Below, in pieces: positions 36,080-47,200 of a stretch of DNA of 64,000 bases (positions are counted from its first letter, which is position 1; each line of letters opens with the position of its first letter). A program made the translations under genes and the position numbers. A model generated the notes under the pieces. The model saw nothing but the letters and a program-made list of their open reading frames with translations. It made no database searches and was not told the origin of the DNA. Location of the stretch: NCBI GenBank assembly GCA_964030785.1, contig OZ034970.1, positions 21,150,634-21,214,633 on the forward strand, in the 5' to 3' direction. Source of the stretch: Siderastrea siderea (taxonomy: Eukaryota; Cnidaria; Anthozoa; Scleractinia; Rhizangiidae).

Positions 36080-36407
36080 GGGGCGATGGGGGCGGTGCTG
36101 GCGGAGGTGTCCGTGGACGTTTGAATTGGTACCGCCAGTAATCGCAACAGTAATCCAGCCCCTCCACAAACCACTCACACGTTAATTGAGGGTAGCACAG
36201 TGGGTGAAAAGGAGCCGCCTGTTCTGCCCGACGTCTCTGGGCTTCCACTTTTTCCGGCTCCAACTGCTTCAAAGTTTCCGCAAACTCAGCCAACTGATCG
36301 TCCTTCAACAGTACCTCCCTCTTGACTTTCTCTAAGACCTCCTCCACTTCCAAATCGAGCTCAAACTCTTCAAACGTCTCTAACAACTTCTCATGGTGAG
36401 AGTCCAT
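35991..36407 (-). CDS. Early-type protein with acidic coil and Cys/Trp motif
   Basis: 138 residues from the ATG at 36407, about 30 nt downstream of a TATAAAAC on the minus strand. The N-terminal half is acidic and coiled-coil-like (LEVEEVLEKVKREVLL). The centre has CYPQLTCEWFVEGLDYCCDYW. The C-terminus is Pro-rich with Arg runs. It overlaps the larger gene (34784-36079) by 89 bp in another frame and is the promoter-proximal frame. A transcript starting here would also cover the larger frame, so alternative splicing or leaky scanning is plausible. The function is unknown. Confidence 0.6.
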   Translation of the reverse strand: MDSHHEKLLETFEEFELDLEVEEVLEKVKREVLLKDDQLAEFAETLKQLEPEKVEAQRRRAEQAAPFHPLCYPQLTCEWFVEGLDYCCDYWRYQFKRPRTPPPAPPPSPHVPRKRGPPPQQPTTTTHDVPTKQRRRRP

Positions 36408-36645
36408 GTTGAGATGTTCCAGCCCGAGGATCGATCTGTTTTATAGTCTCTCATTCGTTCCCGTGATGCACCAGGGGTCCTAACTAGAGAGGGGGGAGGG
36501 GGGTCCCCCCACCCCGTCCCACCCCTCCCTAGGGCACCCCCTCTCTACGGGGCACCCTGTTTAGTGATTGGCTCCTTCCCCTCCCACGTGACATTTTGGT
36601 TCTCTATAAAAACAGAGCCCCGATCTCCAGTGACTTCATCTGATC
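36408..36645. promoter_or_regulatory. Right divergent promoter region
   Basis: On + : ATTGG (CCAAT inverted, about 36567), a C-rich tract, CACGTG (about 36585-36590) and TCTATAAAAAC (about 36601-36611), then the polB ATG 35 bp later. The order and spacing match the left promoter at 20.95 kb. On - : TATAAAAC near 36441 for the 36407 gene. Between them is a G/C-run segment able to form a hairpin (AGAGGGGGGAGGGGGG... CCCCCC). Confidence 0.75.
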
Positions 36646-39600
36646 ATGTCCTCTCAAGAAGACGATGTGGCGGGGCCAAGTGGCCTCGCCCACCATGAGG
36701 TTTTAGCCATGCTCGGTTTGGACTTAACTGATTCGGACGACGACACCAATTCCTGTATGGGACCTTTGATTTCCACCGAAAACATGGCGGACAGTGACGA
36801 CGACATTTGTCAAGAGGCCTTGAACCAATGGGAACAAAGTGGGGGTGGATTGGATCCCTCTGCGCAAGTTACCTTCCAATTTGACTTAGAACCTTTTGTC
36901 AATCGGAAGAGTGATCGCATGGGGGTACAAGAACGTCATTTCAAGACCCAGTTACGCCAAAGGGGGAACTTGCTTCCAGGTCAAAATATAACCCAAGCTC
37001 TGCAAGATGGATTACGTCGAGCCGTCGATCAAGTGTTAACCACTACCCCCGACCTCCACGATCAAGATCGCCTCTACTTTACCATAGCATCCGATCGCCT
37101 GCACAATAATTTTCAGGGGTGGGGATTACGTGCCGGTGAATGGCGTCGAGACACAGAACGGGTGGAAGCTCTGTTCCAACGTTTAGCCCAAGCCCTCAAC
37201 AGCAACGAACAATTTGAAATGGATGACTCCTTTCAAGTCTCCATCACTCAAGTTCATCATGCTCCTCAAGGCACCGGCAAACCCCGTCGTGGGAAACCCG
37301 GCCATCCTACCATGACCATGTTAACGGCCAACAAAAAATCGGTCATCCGCATCCAAAATGATGATGAGCTCTGCTGTGCCAGAGCTCTCGTGCTCGCCAA
37401 AGCTCGCGTGGACCAGCACCCGAAATTGGCATCCATTCAGCGGGGGTACGGTCCGCTGCAGAGACGTCTCGCTTGGGACCTCCAGAATGAAGCCCAGGTA
37501 CCCTTCGGTCCTTGCAGCTATGACGCCTTGACCCAATTCAGTCAAGCTCCCTCCCTCACCGGTTACCAGATCATCCTGGTGGATGCACAGCGATCGTTTC
37601 ACATCACGACGTTTGGACCCCTTTCTGACAAACAACTGATCCTGTTGCACAACCAAGACCATTATGATGTCATCACCAAATTGCCGGGATTTTTTGGGTC
37701 CAGTTATGTGTGTGCGGATTGTTGGAAACCCTATGACAATGAGGGGATGCATCGATGCACCAAGACCAAGGTGTGTGGAGCCTGTCGGCAGAAAGATTGT
37801 CCAGACTTTCAATATGCTTACCCCCGACACCTGAAAGCCACTCAACGTTGCGACTCGTGTCATCGGGACTTTTTTGGACCCGCGTGTTACGAAGCCCATT
37901 CCAGCAAGACCCATGCGGGCAAACCCGTCACGGGCCTCCAGACCTCCGTGTGCTCTCAACGACACCGATGCCGTGACTGTTATCAACAAAATGTGGGCTT
38001 GTCCCGCATTCAACGTCACCTTTGTTGGCACGTGGATTGCCCGTCTTGTCATCAGTACGTGCACGCTGACGACCACCGTTGTTTTATACAAAGAGCCCCC
38101 AAACCTCAAGACCAAAAGAAGAGAAAGAGGACCCGTCAAAAAGGTCCTGGCGCCAAACGAGGTGCCGCCGCCGCCGCGGAACCCCCTGCCTCCTCCGAGG
38201 ACGAGGAAGACCTGCCTCCCTTACACGTCTTCTTTGATATCGAAGCCATGCAACCCCAGGGAAAACACATTGCCAATCTCGTCGTGGCCGAAACCGAAGA
38301 CAAGGATGAACCCAAGCCTTTCCCAGGTCCCACCTGTATCCGTGACTTTCTGGAATGGCTGGATGCCTTGACCCTCCACGATACCCGTCAAGTCAATGTC
38401 ATCGCTCATAATTTTCAAGGGTACGATGGGTACTTTATCATCCAAGAATACTATGGGGACAACCGCATCGTCCAACAACTCCGCAACGGATGTAAACTCT
38501 TAGAGATCAAACATGACCGCATCCGGTTCATTGATTCCATGAGTTTCTTCCAGATGCCCCTCTCCGCGTTTCCCAAAACCTTTGGTTTGACAGAACTCTG
38601 CAAAGGCTATTTCCCCCACAAGTTCAACATACCTAAGCATCAACACTACGTGGGCATCCTCCCCTCACGCGATTACTACATGCCTGAGAGCATGACACTC
38701 GAAGGAAGACAAGCCTTTGAAACCTGGCATCAACAACAACGCGACCAGGGTGTGGTGTTTCATTTTCAACAAGAGTTATTGGCCTATTGCAGTTCCGATG
38801 TACGACTCCTCAAACAAGGATGTCTGACTTTCAAACGCATGTTTGAAGACTTAACAGGCTTCAATCCCTTCGATCACGTCACCATTGCCTCCGCTTGTAA
38901 TCGAGATTTACGTATGAACCGGATGATCCCCAACAGTATTGCCAGTGAACCCACCGGTCAGAACGGGTGGAGAAACAACAACATCAACCAGTCCATCCCA
39001 GCCCTTCACTGGTTAACCTGGTGCGATCACCAACTACGTCAACGGGCCCTCCAAGATCTCAACCCCAACGATCTACTGGCCAGTGCCAATCCAAAGCCTC
39101 AGTACATTCAACATGTCCGAAATCAAGGCGAGTATAAGATCCCCGGGACCAACATCTATGTGGATGGTTATTGCCCCGACACCCACACCGTCTACGAATT
39201 TCAAGGCTGTTTCACCCACGGATGCCCTACCTGTTATCCCCATCGCCACGAAAAACATCCCCGCAACTATGATCGAACCATGCATGACCTCTATGACGTC
39301 ACCCAAAACAAAGTCCAAAAGCTTACCGACCAAGGGTACAACGTCATTCAAATCTGGGGATGTCAATGGGACCACCTCCGAGACACCCACCCAGAGATCG
39401 ACTCCTTCGTCCGGGAACTCAACTTTATCCAACCACTTGAACCTCGGGATGCTTTCTGTGGAGGTCGTACCAATGCCATCAAACTGTACCATCAGATCAC
39501 CCCTGGCCAAAAAATTCACTACATTGATGTCACCTCCTTGTACCCGTGGGTCAACAAGAAGTCCACCTACCCCAAAGGGCATCCGACAATCATCTTCACC

Positions 39601-40815
39601 CCGGGTCACACGGACATACACCAGTACTTTGGACTCATTCAATGCAAAGTCCTGCCTCCCCGTGAATTGTACCATCCCGTGCTGCCTTACCGTCATGACA
39701 ACAAACTGCTCTTTCCCCTCTGTGCCCGTTGTGTGGAAGAAGAAATGGACAAACCTCTTTTGGACAGATCCTATCATTGCCCTCACACCAACGAACAACG
39801 CGCCCTCACCAGTACCTGGTGCACCCCAGAGTTGTATAAAGCGGTTGAATTGGGGTACCAAGTCCAATACATCTACGAAGCCTGGCATTTTGAAGAGACC
39901 TGTGAGGGCCTCTTCGCCGACTATGTCAACACCTGGTTGAAAATCAAACAAGAAGCTAGTGGGTGGCCTAAGAACAACATGACAGAAGAACAAAAGCAAC
40001 GTTACATCGAACAGTACTTACTGCATGAAGGCATCCAGTTGGAGTACCACAAGATCGAATACAACCCGGGCCTGCGTACCCTAGCTAAGCTCATGCTCAA
40101 CTCCATGTGGGGTAAGTTTGGACAACGCCTCAACAAGACCCAAATTCAAGCCTTTGATGACCCTCATGCCTTCCACTGTTTCTTGGATAGCGATGCCTTA
40201 GACGTACGTCACGTCGCAGTTATCAATGAACAAACTGTGGAGATCCACTACCAGAAACAAAAAGAGGACATCCGCGTCTCACCCAACCTCAACATTTTTG
40301 TGGCCTGCTTCACCACCTGCCACGCCCGCCTTAAATTGTATGACGCCCTGAAAGACTTAGGGGAAAGAGTCCTCTACTTTGACACCGACTCCGTCATCTA
40401 CCTGGAGGAAACACCCACTCAATTCAAACCTGTATTGGGTTCCTATCTTGGGGACTTCGCCTCCGAATTAGATGATAAAGAATACATTCAAGAATTTGTC
40501 AGTGGAGGACCCAAGAACTATGGGTATACTACGAATAAAGGAAAAGTGGAATGCAAGGTCAGAGGCTTCCGACTCAACAGTGAAGGACACACCCAGCTCA
40601 ATTATGACGCCATGCGTCAAAATGTCAAGGACGAAATCAAGAAACCCCTTCCCAACCCACGGGAAATCCAGGTGATCAACTCCCACCAAATTGTTCGCAA
40701 CCCAACAAACTACACCTTGCTCACTGAACCCCAACATAAATGGTACAAGCTGGTGTATGACAAACGAGTCATTGATCACAACACCTTCAAGACCTACCCC
40801 TATGGATACCAGTAA
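36646..40815 (+). CDS. polB: Protein-primed DNA polymerase B
   Basis: 1,389 residues, intact. An N-terminal extension with an acidic start and a region around residue 240 (VIRIQNDDELCCARALVLAK) is followed by a Cys/His-rich zinc region (about 354-480). Exonuclease: FFDIE (about 530), AHNFQGYD (about 587) and YCSSDVRLL (about 713). A Cys/His insert with FTHGCPTCYP lies near 855. Polymerase: DVTSLYP (motif A, 961), KLMLNSMWGKFG (motif B, 1148) and YFDTDSVIY (motif C, 1244). All catalytic residues are present. This enzyme replicates the element from protein-primed ends, which fits the linear TIR structure. The gene ends 50 bp before the right TIR, whose AATAAA (40885-40890) may end the transcript. 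Confidence 0.96.
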   Translation: MSSQEDDVAGPSGLAHHEVLAMLGLDLTDSDDDTNSCMGPLISTENMADSDDDICQEALNQWEQSGGGLDPSAQVTFQFDLEPFVNRKSDRMGVQERHFKTQLRQRGNLLPGQNITQALQDGLRRAVDQVLTTTPDLHDQDRLYFTIASDRLHNNFQGWGLRAGEWRRDTERVEALFQRLAQALNSNEQFEMDDSFQVSITQVHHAPQGTGKPRRGKPGHPTMTMLTANKKSVIRIQNDDELCCARALVLAKARVDQHPKLASIQRGYGPLQRRLAWDLQNEAQVPFGPCSYDALTQFSQAPSLTGYQIILVDAQRSFHITTFGPLSDKQLILLHNQDHYDVITKLPGFFGSSYVCADCWKPYDNEGMHRCTKTKVCGACRQKDCPDFQYAYPRHLKATQRCDSCHRDFFGPACYEAHSSKTHAGKPVTGLQTSVCSQRHRCRDCYQQNVGLSRIQRHLCWHVDCPSCHQYVHADDHRCFIQRAPKPQDQKKRKRTRQKGPGAKRGAAAAAEPPASSEDEEDLPPLHVFFDIEAMQPQGKHIANLVVAETEDKDEPKPFPGPTCIRDFLEWLDALTLHDTRQVNVIAHNFQGYDGYFIIQEYYGDNRIVQQLRNGCKLLEIKHDRIRFIDSMSFFQMPLSAFPKTFGLTELCKGYFPHKFNIPKHQHYVGILPSRDYYMPESMTLEGRQAFETWHQQQRDQGVVFHFQQELLAYCSSDVRLLKQGCLTFKRMFEDLTGFNPFDHVTIASACNRDLRMNRMIPNSIASEPTGQNGWRNNNINQSIPALHWLTWCDHQLRQRALQDLNPNDLLASANPKPQYIQHVRNQGEYKIPGTNIYVDGYCPDTHTVYEFQGCFTHGCPTCYPHRHEKHPRNYDRTMHDLYDVTQNKVQKLTDQGYNVIQIWGCQWDHLRDTHPEIDSFVRELNFIQPLEPRDAFCGGRTNAIKLYHQITPGQKIHYIDVTSLYPWVNKKSTYPKGHPTIIFTPGHTDIHQYFGLIQCKVLPPRELYHPVLPYRHDNKLLFPLCARCVEEEMDKPLLDRSYHCPHTNEQRALTSTWCTPELYKAVELGYQVQYIYEAWHFEETCEGLFADYVNTWLKIKQEASGWPKNNMTEEQKQRYIEQYLLHEGIQLEYHKIEYNPGLRTLAKLMLNSMWGKFGQRLNKTQIQAFDDPHAFHCFLDSDALDVRHVAVINEQTVEIHYQKQKEDIRVSPNLNIFVACFTTCHARLKLYDALKDLGERVLYFDTDSVIYLEETPTQFKPVLGSYLGDFASELDDKEYIQEFVSGGPKNYGYTTNKGKVECKVRGFRLNSEGHTQLNYDAMRQNVKDEIKKPLPNPREIQVINSHQIVRNPTNYTLLTEPQHKWYKLVYDKRVIDHNTFKTYPYGYQ

Positions 40816-40864
40816 CTCCATCATAAAAGGAACCCTTATCAAAGAGGAACTCAAAGGAACACCA

Positions 40865-41186
40865 CAGTTATTGTAAAACAAATCAATAAAACATGATTTA
40901 TTCATTTTGTCTTGTTTTCCGACCACCCCCGTTCCCACAATTGGACTTTGGACTTTGAGCCCGCGTTTTCTCAGCGGTTTTACTTCCCCTTGAGCCCACG
41001 ATCCTTTTTTCACACTCGTCAGCGGTTTCCCATTCTAAAACACGTGACTTCCGGTTCCCATGAGCCCGCGATCCCTTTTTTACCCACTGGTCAGCGGTTT
41101 CCCCCACCGGAAGTTCCTCTGGTCACGTGATCGCTCTCGACCAATCAGAAGCCAGGAAATCTACCATACGGGCGGAATGTACTACT
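40865..41186. repeat. Right terminal inverted repeat
   Basis: Inverted match to the left TIR. The outer 97 bp are identical; the inner part contains the same GGAAACCGCTGA-type repeats and CACGTG. It ends GTACTACT directly before the TGTAAT duplication. AATAAA at 40885-40890 faces outward from polB. Confidence 0.95.
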
Positions 41187-41192
41187 TGTAAT
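41187..41192. repeat. 6-bp target-site duplication, right (TGTAAT)
   Basis: Same 6 bases as 19653-19658, directly after the right TIR. Confirms the element's right boundary. Confidence 0.93.
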
Positions 41193-44100
41193 AAACGCCC
41201 TGCGGAAAGGGCGCTATTACTTTTTTTTGAGCAACCCAACCTTTCTGCAATACAATCGCAACTCATCTTCAATTCTTTACATTCGTATATCTATAGTTTT
41301 GAGATAAATAAGGGCAACATTGTAATTTTTAAGCAGAATGTTTTGAGGATGGTTAAAAATGTCTTAAGTAAACGGTTGTTATCAAATGTATTGAATGTTG
41401 TAACGTTGGACAGCCACAATAAACCACAGAAAAAAAGGAAGATACAGTCTTCGTTTTGTGCGAGCCAGTGTGTGAGGAAAGATTCCTCTACTCAGTGGAA
41501 AAATCCGCGAAAGAGGTTTTTCTCGCACGCTTGAACACGCGCGAACTTGGGTACCTGTCATAGTTTCTTTTGAAGACGGTGAATCTTTTCTTGCGGCGCA
41601 TGCCGCTCGTTTATCGGCCTTTCGACATGATCCCCCAACCGATGATGGCCGAACACTGCTCCGAAAAGCACGCAAGTTCAGCAAAATACATATTCATATT
41701 ATTTAACATCAAATGAAGAGATTTGTTTTAACTTTTCAGAGACAAAATGTGGCAGTTGATCACCCTGTTTCATTTCTTATGGCAGTGTAATTAGCGTCTA
41801 AACTAATTTTGATTAACCCTTAGTACAATTAACTTCTTTCAGTCCTTTCGGAATGTTAAAACGATTTTTTGCGGGAAAACCTGTTAGCGGAAAGATTAAA
41901 CAACCAGATGACCATTTGAAGGCAGTCCGGGAAACCTGTCAAGTTTACACGTGCTTGGCGCATGACATCATGCATTCAAACAATGAAAATGTGGCTATTG
42001 GATGGAGTTTGGTTTTGAATATTTCATTCTTCATGTGAAAAGCAAATTACTGAAACGAACAATGAAATCAATATCGCAATAATCAAGTTCACTTCTCATT
42101 TCTTGAGCACGTGCTACTCCTGTTTTTACTGCAAAGCTTTACCTTAGCGTCCGCTTTAGGTACCCCACTGACTGCTTCACTGCTGACATGGTCTGTGTAG
42201 TTGCTCTTAGCTGGGTACATCATGGTAGAGAAGTTGTTGAAATGTTCCCTGGGATGAGAGGAATCTACCAGATGGTATTTTGAGGATCCACGCCAGGTAT
42301 TTTGTAGTCCAGTGAAGATTCTTTCCTTGTTCTGTTGTGCAAACTTGATGAAGTAAAAAAAGAGAGTGCATATCTCTTATAAGTAGCTATTTTCTTTATT
42401 GAAATAATTAAGGGGTCGTTTACACAGCAATTTCTGTTGCCATTTGAGCGAGATTTTAGGTTCCTGATATTCACTTTAAAAAGTTAAGCAGCAATTTCTT
42501 GGCGATTTGATTGGAATGTGAGTAGAGGAGATACAAATTGAGCGTAAAACAAGTCAAATCCCCGAGGTCCTCCAAACATCCTTTTATGCCGACATCGCAT
42601 GCGTTCTGCCCCGATCGCCATCAAATTGAGATTATTGATTGTGCTGCGAAATCGCTGATGAAATCGTAATCAATAGAAACGAAAAATAGGAAGAACCGTA
42701 ACTTACAAGACAGTGATAAGCAAAAAACTAGGTTTATAAGTTGCTTATTGTAGCCCTCAAGGCAGAATCAGAGGGAAAAAATTGAAATGAAATGCTGAAC
42801 AGTTTGACTGACATGCCGCAAGGAAATGAATGATTTTCATTAGTCAAGTTACGTACTTGTATCTTAAACAAATTGCAACAGCACCTCTTGAAACACATCA
42901 AATAGCTCAAAAAATCAACGAAGGAGAAAATAGTTACATGGTAAACTGGCTCAAAACTAAGTGCAAAACAGCACTTTCTTGTACGATGGTTCAACTCTTC
43001 CGTCATTTGCAGAAAATTTGAATTTCAGTCGCATCTAAATGTGACTTCCAGTCATGTATTCCAATTTTGTATTTGAATTTCAGTCGCACTTTCTTTTTAA
43101 CAGAAGTTTTGGTGTTTTGATCACAATGCACGCATCACCGACTTGCTTGTAAGCGACTGTTTTAATTTGCTTAAGTGTAAGTATCATAAAATAGCATGTT
43201 ATAACGGGTCTTTACATTTATTTTGGAATAAATTCAAACATTCGATTTCCCTAACTTTTCGGGGTAGAAAACAATATGCGTCAAGGACCCTAAAATTTTG
43301 CGGATTGCCTTACGTAAATTGTTTAATCACGATGCAAGTTAGACCAGACTTGGAAATGAGGAAGTTTTCGTTTTGTTTTGATATAACTCTCAGTTACAGT
43401 ATTTCCATGGAATATAGCAGTATATGAACCCATCGATAGCCAATGAAGGAGGTGCTGTGTTGCCTTCATTAAGACGAGGTTGCATCGATTTTTTTTTTTA
43501 CAATTTATCATATATTCATAACCCTCTGGAAAAATGTCAATTACCCGGAGAAAAATAAAGGAGGCAAGCAGCGAGAGGTATAACTTTTCGAAGTTTCTTC
43601 TAAAAAACGTAGACTTTTCAGAAAGGGCATTAAAGGTTCTATATATATCGCGTTTTAGTATATAGATTCGCAATCTCGTTCTTTGCTTTTCTGGCTTTCT
43701 CAGTGGTTTACATACACATGTTATTAGAAAAAATCATGCTCTTTGCCTTTTAAGGAATTTAGATACCATATAGATTCCAAGTCGAGAGCCACGGTGTTCA
43801 CGATCCAAAGTTTTTCCCCAAAGGGGTCCAAACGCTTTGTTCAAAGTCAAAAATACAACAAAAAACTAAACATCGATTACGGACTTTAAGAATTTAATGA
43901 AACAATTGTTATATTTGACGTGTTCAAGTATGCCTCTCTTAGAAGTTTAGTGACTTAAATGGCTTTTATTTACTTTTTTTCGTTATTTTCCTATGAAGCT
44001 TGGTTTTTTTTTTGTAATTTGTTTGTTTTTTTTTGCAACAACACAATACAGTACTTAGGATACATTACCTACTGTCACTTAACTTACAAAAAGCGATACA

Positions 44101-44272
44101 GTACTTACAATACATTACTTACAGTAACTTACTTACAATACACGTTACAGTACTTACAATATATTACTTAAAATAGCTTGATTACTGTACACGTTACGAA
44201 AAATTTAAATACAAAGCAAATAATTGTTAACTAAAAGTGAAGAAGACCAACTAGATATAAAAAGGTTATTTT
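41193..44272. other. Non-coding host DNA
   Basis: A/T-rich, without an ORF that resembles a protein family. It includes an ATTTCAGTCGCA motif twice near 43022 and 43076, and short-repeat sequence at 44040-44170. No gene is supported. Confidence 0.5.
44040..44170. repeat. Degenerate tandem repeat (TACAGTACTTACAATACATTACT type)
   Basis: Roughly 50-bp irregular copies of TACAGTACTTACAATACATTAC follow one another. Simple low-complexity repeat; short frames of Tyr/Leu/Thr there are not genes. Confidence 0.65.
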
Positions 44273-47200
44273 CTACTGAGTGTTCATGACAGTTACCAAC
44301 TTTTCCCATTTTTTAAAATGAGTAGTGAGTTTATTCCTCTCCCTCGCAATATGGAGTGCGAAGTTATAAACACATCTTATCCTGGCAATAAAACCTCTCA
44401 ATGAGGGTAAGCTTCCATGACATTTCCTTACATAAATGTAATATTTACCTAATAACAGAATGTGATTAATTATAAAGAAATCTTCCGTTTTTCCAAAATT
44501 CCCTAAAAACAAACCTATCTCATTTAAGGATTCTATAATGATGCTATTATCTTTCAGCCAGGACAAGACGTCTTTCCAGAATTCAGAAGACACTTTACAG
44601 CGGGAGAGTAAATGTTCGATGGATTCTGGTTCTTCATTGCAAAACGTACAATTAGGGGATTGCGAAAGGCCAAAGCGAAATAATTTATCATCTGTAAAGA
44701 CAATGTTATTAAGAATTTTGTATTGAAATTCTCTCAGTTGGGAATCACGTGTAGTACGGAAAGGGAGAGAGCAAACCTTTCCCAGTTAATAGATTTCTCT
44801 GAGTACTTGTCTGTTATTTTTTGTTGCGCTGTCGGAGGAGTTTGTTTTTTGCGCAAAAAAGAGTCGTATATCTGTTTAGAGGTGACATCAGAGATAGCGA
44901 CAGAGCCACAGCTTAGTTTAATATATGGTGTGCAAGGGATGGGTTTTATTTCATTTATACAGACAGAAGGTCTAATAATCGTTTACCAATCCGATGGAAG
45001 AGAGTGAACGACTCCCATAATAAAGAAACGTTGTTCAGGAGAGATCGGCACATAAGGGTCTTCGTGCAAGAAAAGATTGTTATCCGTAATAAGGTCACCC
45101 ACCTTTACGATTCCTAAGTTAACTAGATCATTTCTATAGACAGACGTTTTATCAATGCAGATGAACTTATTATTCCAAATGATCTCGTTCATAATATCAT
45201 TAAAGGTGACAGGCGTACTACTATTTAAAGCTGACCATGCGTCAAAACATTCTTTGTAATATTTCGGGAGCTGAGTTTTTAATTTGACGGTGTCAAAGTT
45301 GCAATGCAGAACTAGACTCCCACCAACAGGTAAAATACAACTGTTTAAAATCGATTTCCAAGTACTTGGGTAGTCTTCTAAGAATTTCTTTAAACAAATG
45401 ACACGTCTAGCACTGACCATAGACTCGATATCCAGCATCTTCAGCCCGCCTTTATCAATATCTGAAATGAGCGCACAGCGCTTAACTTTATCTTTTCCAT
45501 TCCAAATGAAGTTGTAGAAGATCGAATTAGCTTCTTTAACAAGGCCTTTGGATATCGGAATTACTGATGCTCTGAACATTAACTTGGGAATTGCGAAAGT
45601 TTTAATAATTTGGATTTTGCCCAGAAGAGATAAGTTCCTCCATTTCCACATGTTGATTGATTTTAATAGATTTTTATGTTTGTCGGAAATTTAAGTCATT
45701 CCTCTGTTTTTCGTCATAACCAAAATAAACTCCCAAGATCTTAATAATTTCACAAACCCTATGGTTATTAAAATACTTCTCATGTAGAATACTATTACCA
45801 AGTGCTAAAATCTCCGTTTTTTCGTGATTCACACGCAAACCAGAGCATGATCCAAAGGATTCCAGAATAGCAAAGAGGGAAGCATAAGATTCCTTGTCTA
45901 GTACAAAACAGGTCATATCATCCGCAAATAAAGAAAGTTTAGTAGTTTCTCCTCCTATATTAAATCCTTTGATTGAATTGTCATTTCTAATCTTGACAGT
46001 TAAAGTTTCTAACGCAATGATGAAAAGATAAGGTGAAAGTGGATCGCCTTGGCGGACTCCTCTGCTTAACGTGAAGGGGCCTGTTGTAAAACCATTGTTC
46101 ATTACACAACTTTTTACGTTTTTGTACAATGTTCAAATCCACTGAATAAGAGAAGGGCCAAAATTAAACTTGTGTAGTGTTCTTGTTAAAAAATTGAGAT
46201 TAAGCGTGTCAAAAGCCTTTTCAAAATCAATAGCTACTAAAATTGCGGGTAGATCCTTCTCTTTAGTATACTACATCAAATCATCAATTGTTCTGATTGC
46301 GTCAAAAATAGATCTTCCTTTAAGGCCGCGGGTGACAAGCTGCTCATGAATAAATTTATAAGGCAAAATTTTGGTGGAAGTCTTACGTTAAAAAACTTTA
46401 GATCTTGATCGTTTGGGAGCCGATTTCGTTGAAACTTAATAGAGGGCTTGAGGAATGTTGGAAGTACAACAAGGCTGTTTTTCCTTTGATAAATTGCGTT
46501 TCTTTGAGATGCTTTGAGCTTCCAAAGTTAAGATTTGGTAAAACGCGACTCCGTGTCCAAGTTTTCTCCTCATGGAGAAGACAACGCTTCTTGATTTTGC
46601 CACTAATTGATCAGTTAAAACCTCTATTGTGTCACAACAGAAGCCGATTTTGGATTTCAAGTTCCACTGAAAGTTATAAGCCTTTAAATTAGTAAAATCG
46701 TCCTTGTTTAAATTTGAAGACTTAAAACTTCTGTGAAAAAGCCTGTTTTAAAAAAGTGCTTCTGTTGTGACAACCTACAACACACCTATTTTACCTGTCT
46801 GCTGTGTCAGTTGAGGAAATTTTATATCCCCGCTGTATTTTTGGACACAAAATTGGTGGTTTTAGGGCTTCCGAAGGCTTATCGAAGAAACACGAGTGTT
46901 TAAGCCAAGAATATTTTATTATGCAAATTATGGATGTAAAAATTAAGAAGCTTTTGTTAACACTCCAGAAACAAACAATAGGTTGCATGCAATCTAAAAA
47001 AATCGTGTGTTTTCCGTCGAAAATAAACGAAAGAAAAAGCATTGGTGCTGAACCAATTAACATTTATACCACACACAAAATAGAACGAGAATTTTACTAT
47101 CGAAATTTTCAAAGCGGATTTTTCAGCTTAAACGTAGAATTAAACACTAAAACCAAAAAGAACGACGAAATCGAACTCTTTTATTATTTTCTAGTCTGTG

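Larger units (their letters stand above)
19659..41186. mobile_element. Complete Polinton/Maverick (adintovirus-like) element 2, 21,528 bp
   Basis: Bounded by ~325-bp terminal inverted repeats that begin AG and end CT, and by a perfect 6-bp duplication. It holds the hallmark set in open frames: protein-primed polymerase B, chromodomain integrase, major capsid protein, two penton-like proteins, adenain-like protease and packaging ATPase, plus about fifteen other genes. I found no broken gene in it. Gene density is virus-like, with several overlaps of 1 to 64 bp. Two divergent early-type promoters near the ends flank a long rightward block of structural genes. Intactness suggests recent insertion. 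Confidence 0.96.

Noticed and set aside
35991..36407. Small-T/large-T antigen relationship of the overlapping early genes
   Set aside because: The arrangement is similar, but no J-domain, LXCXE or helicase motifs are visible, so only the overlap is reported.
39073..39999. Frames of about 300 codons on both alternative frames of polB
   Set aside because: Shadows of the high-GC polymerase coding sequence; polB motifs A-C clearly fix the real frame.
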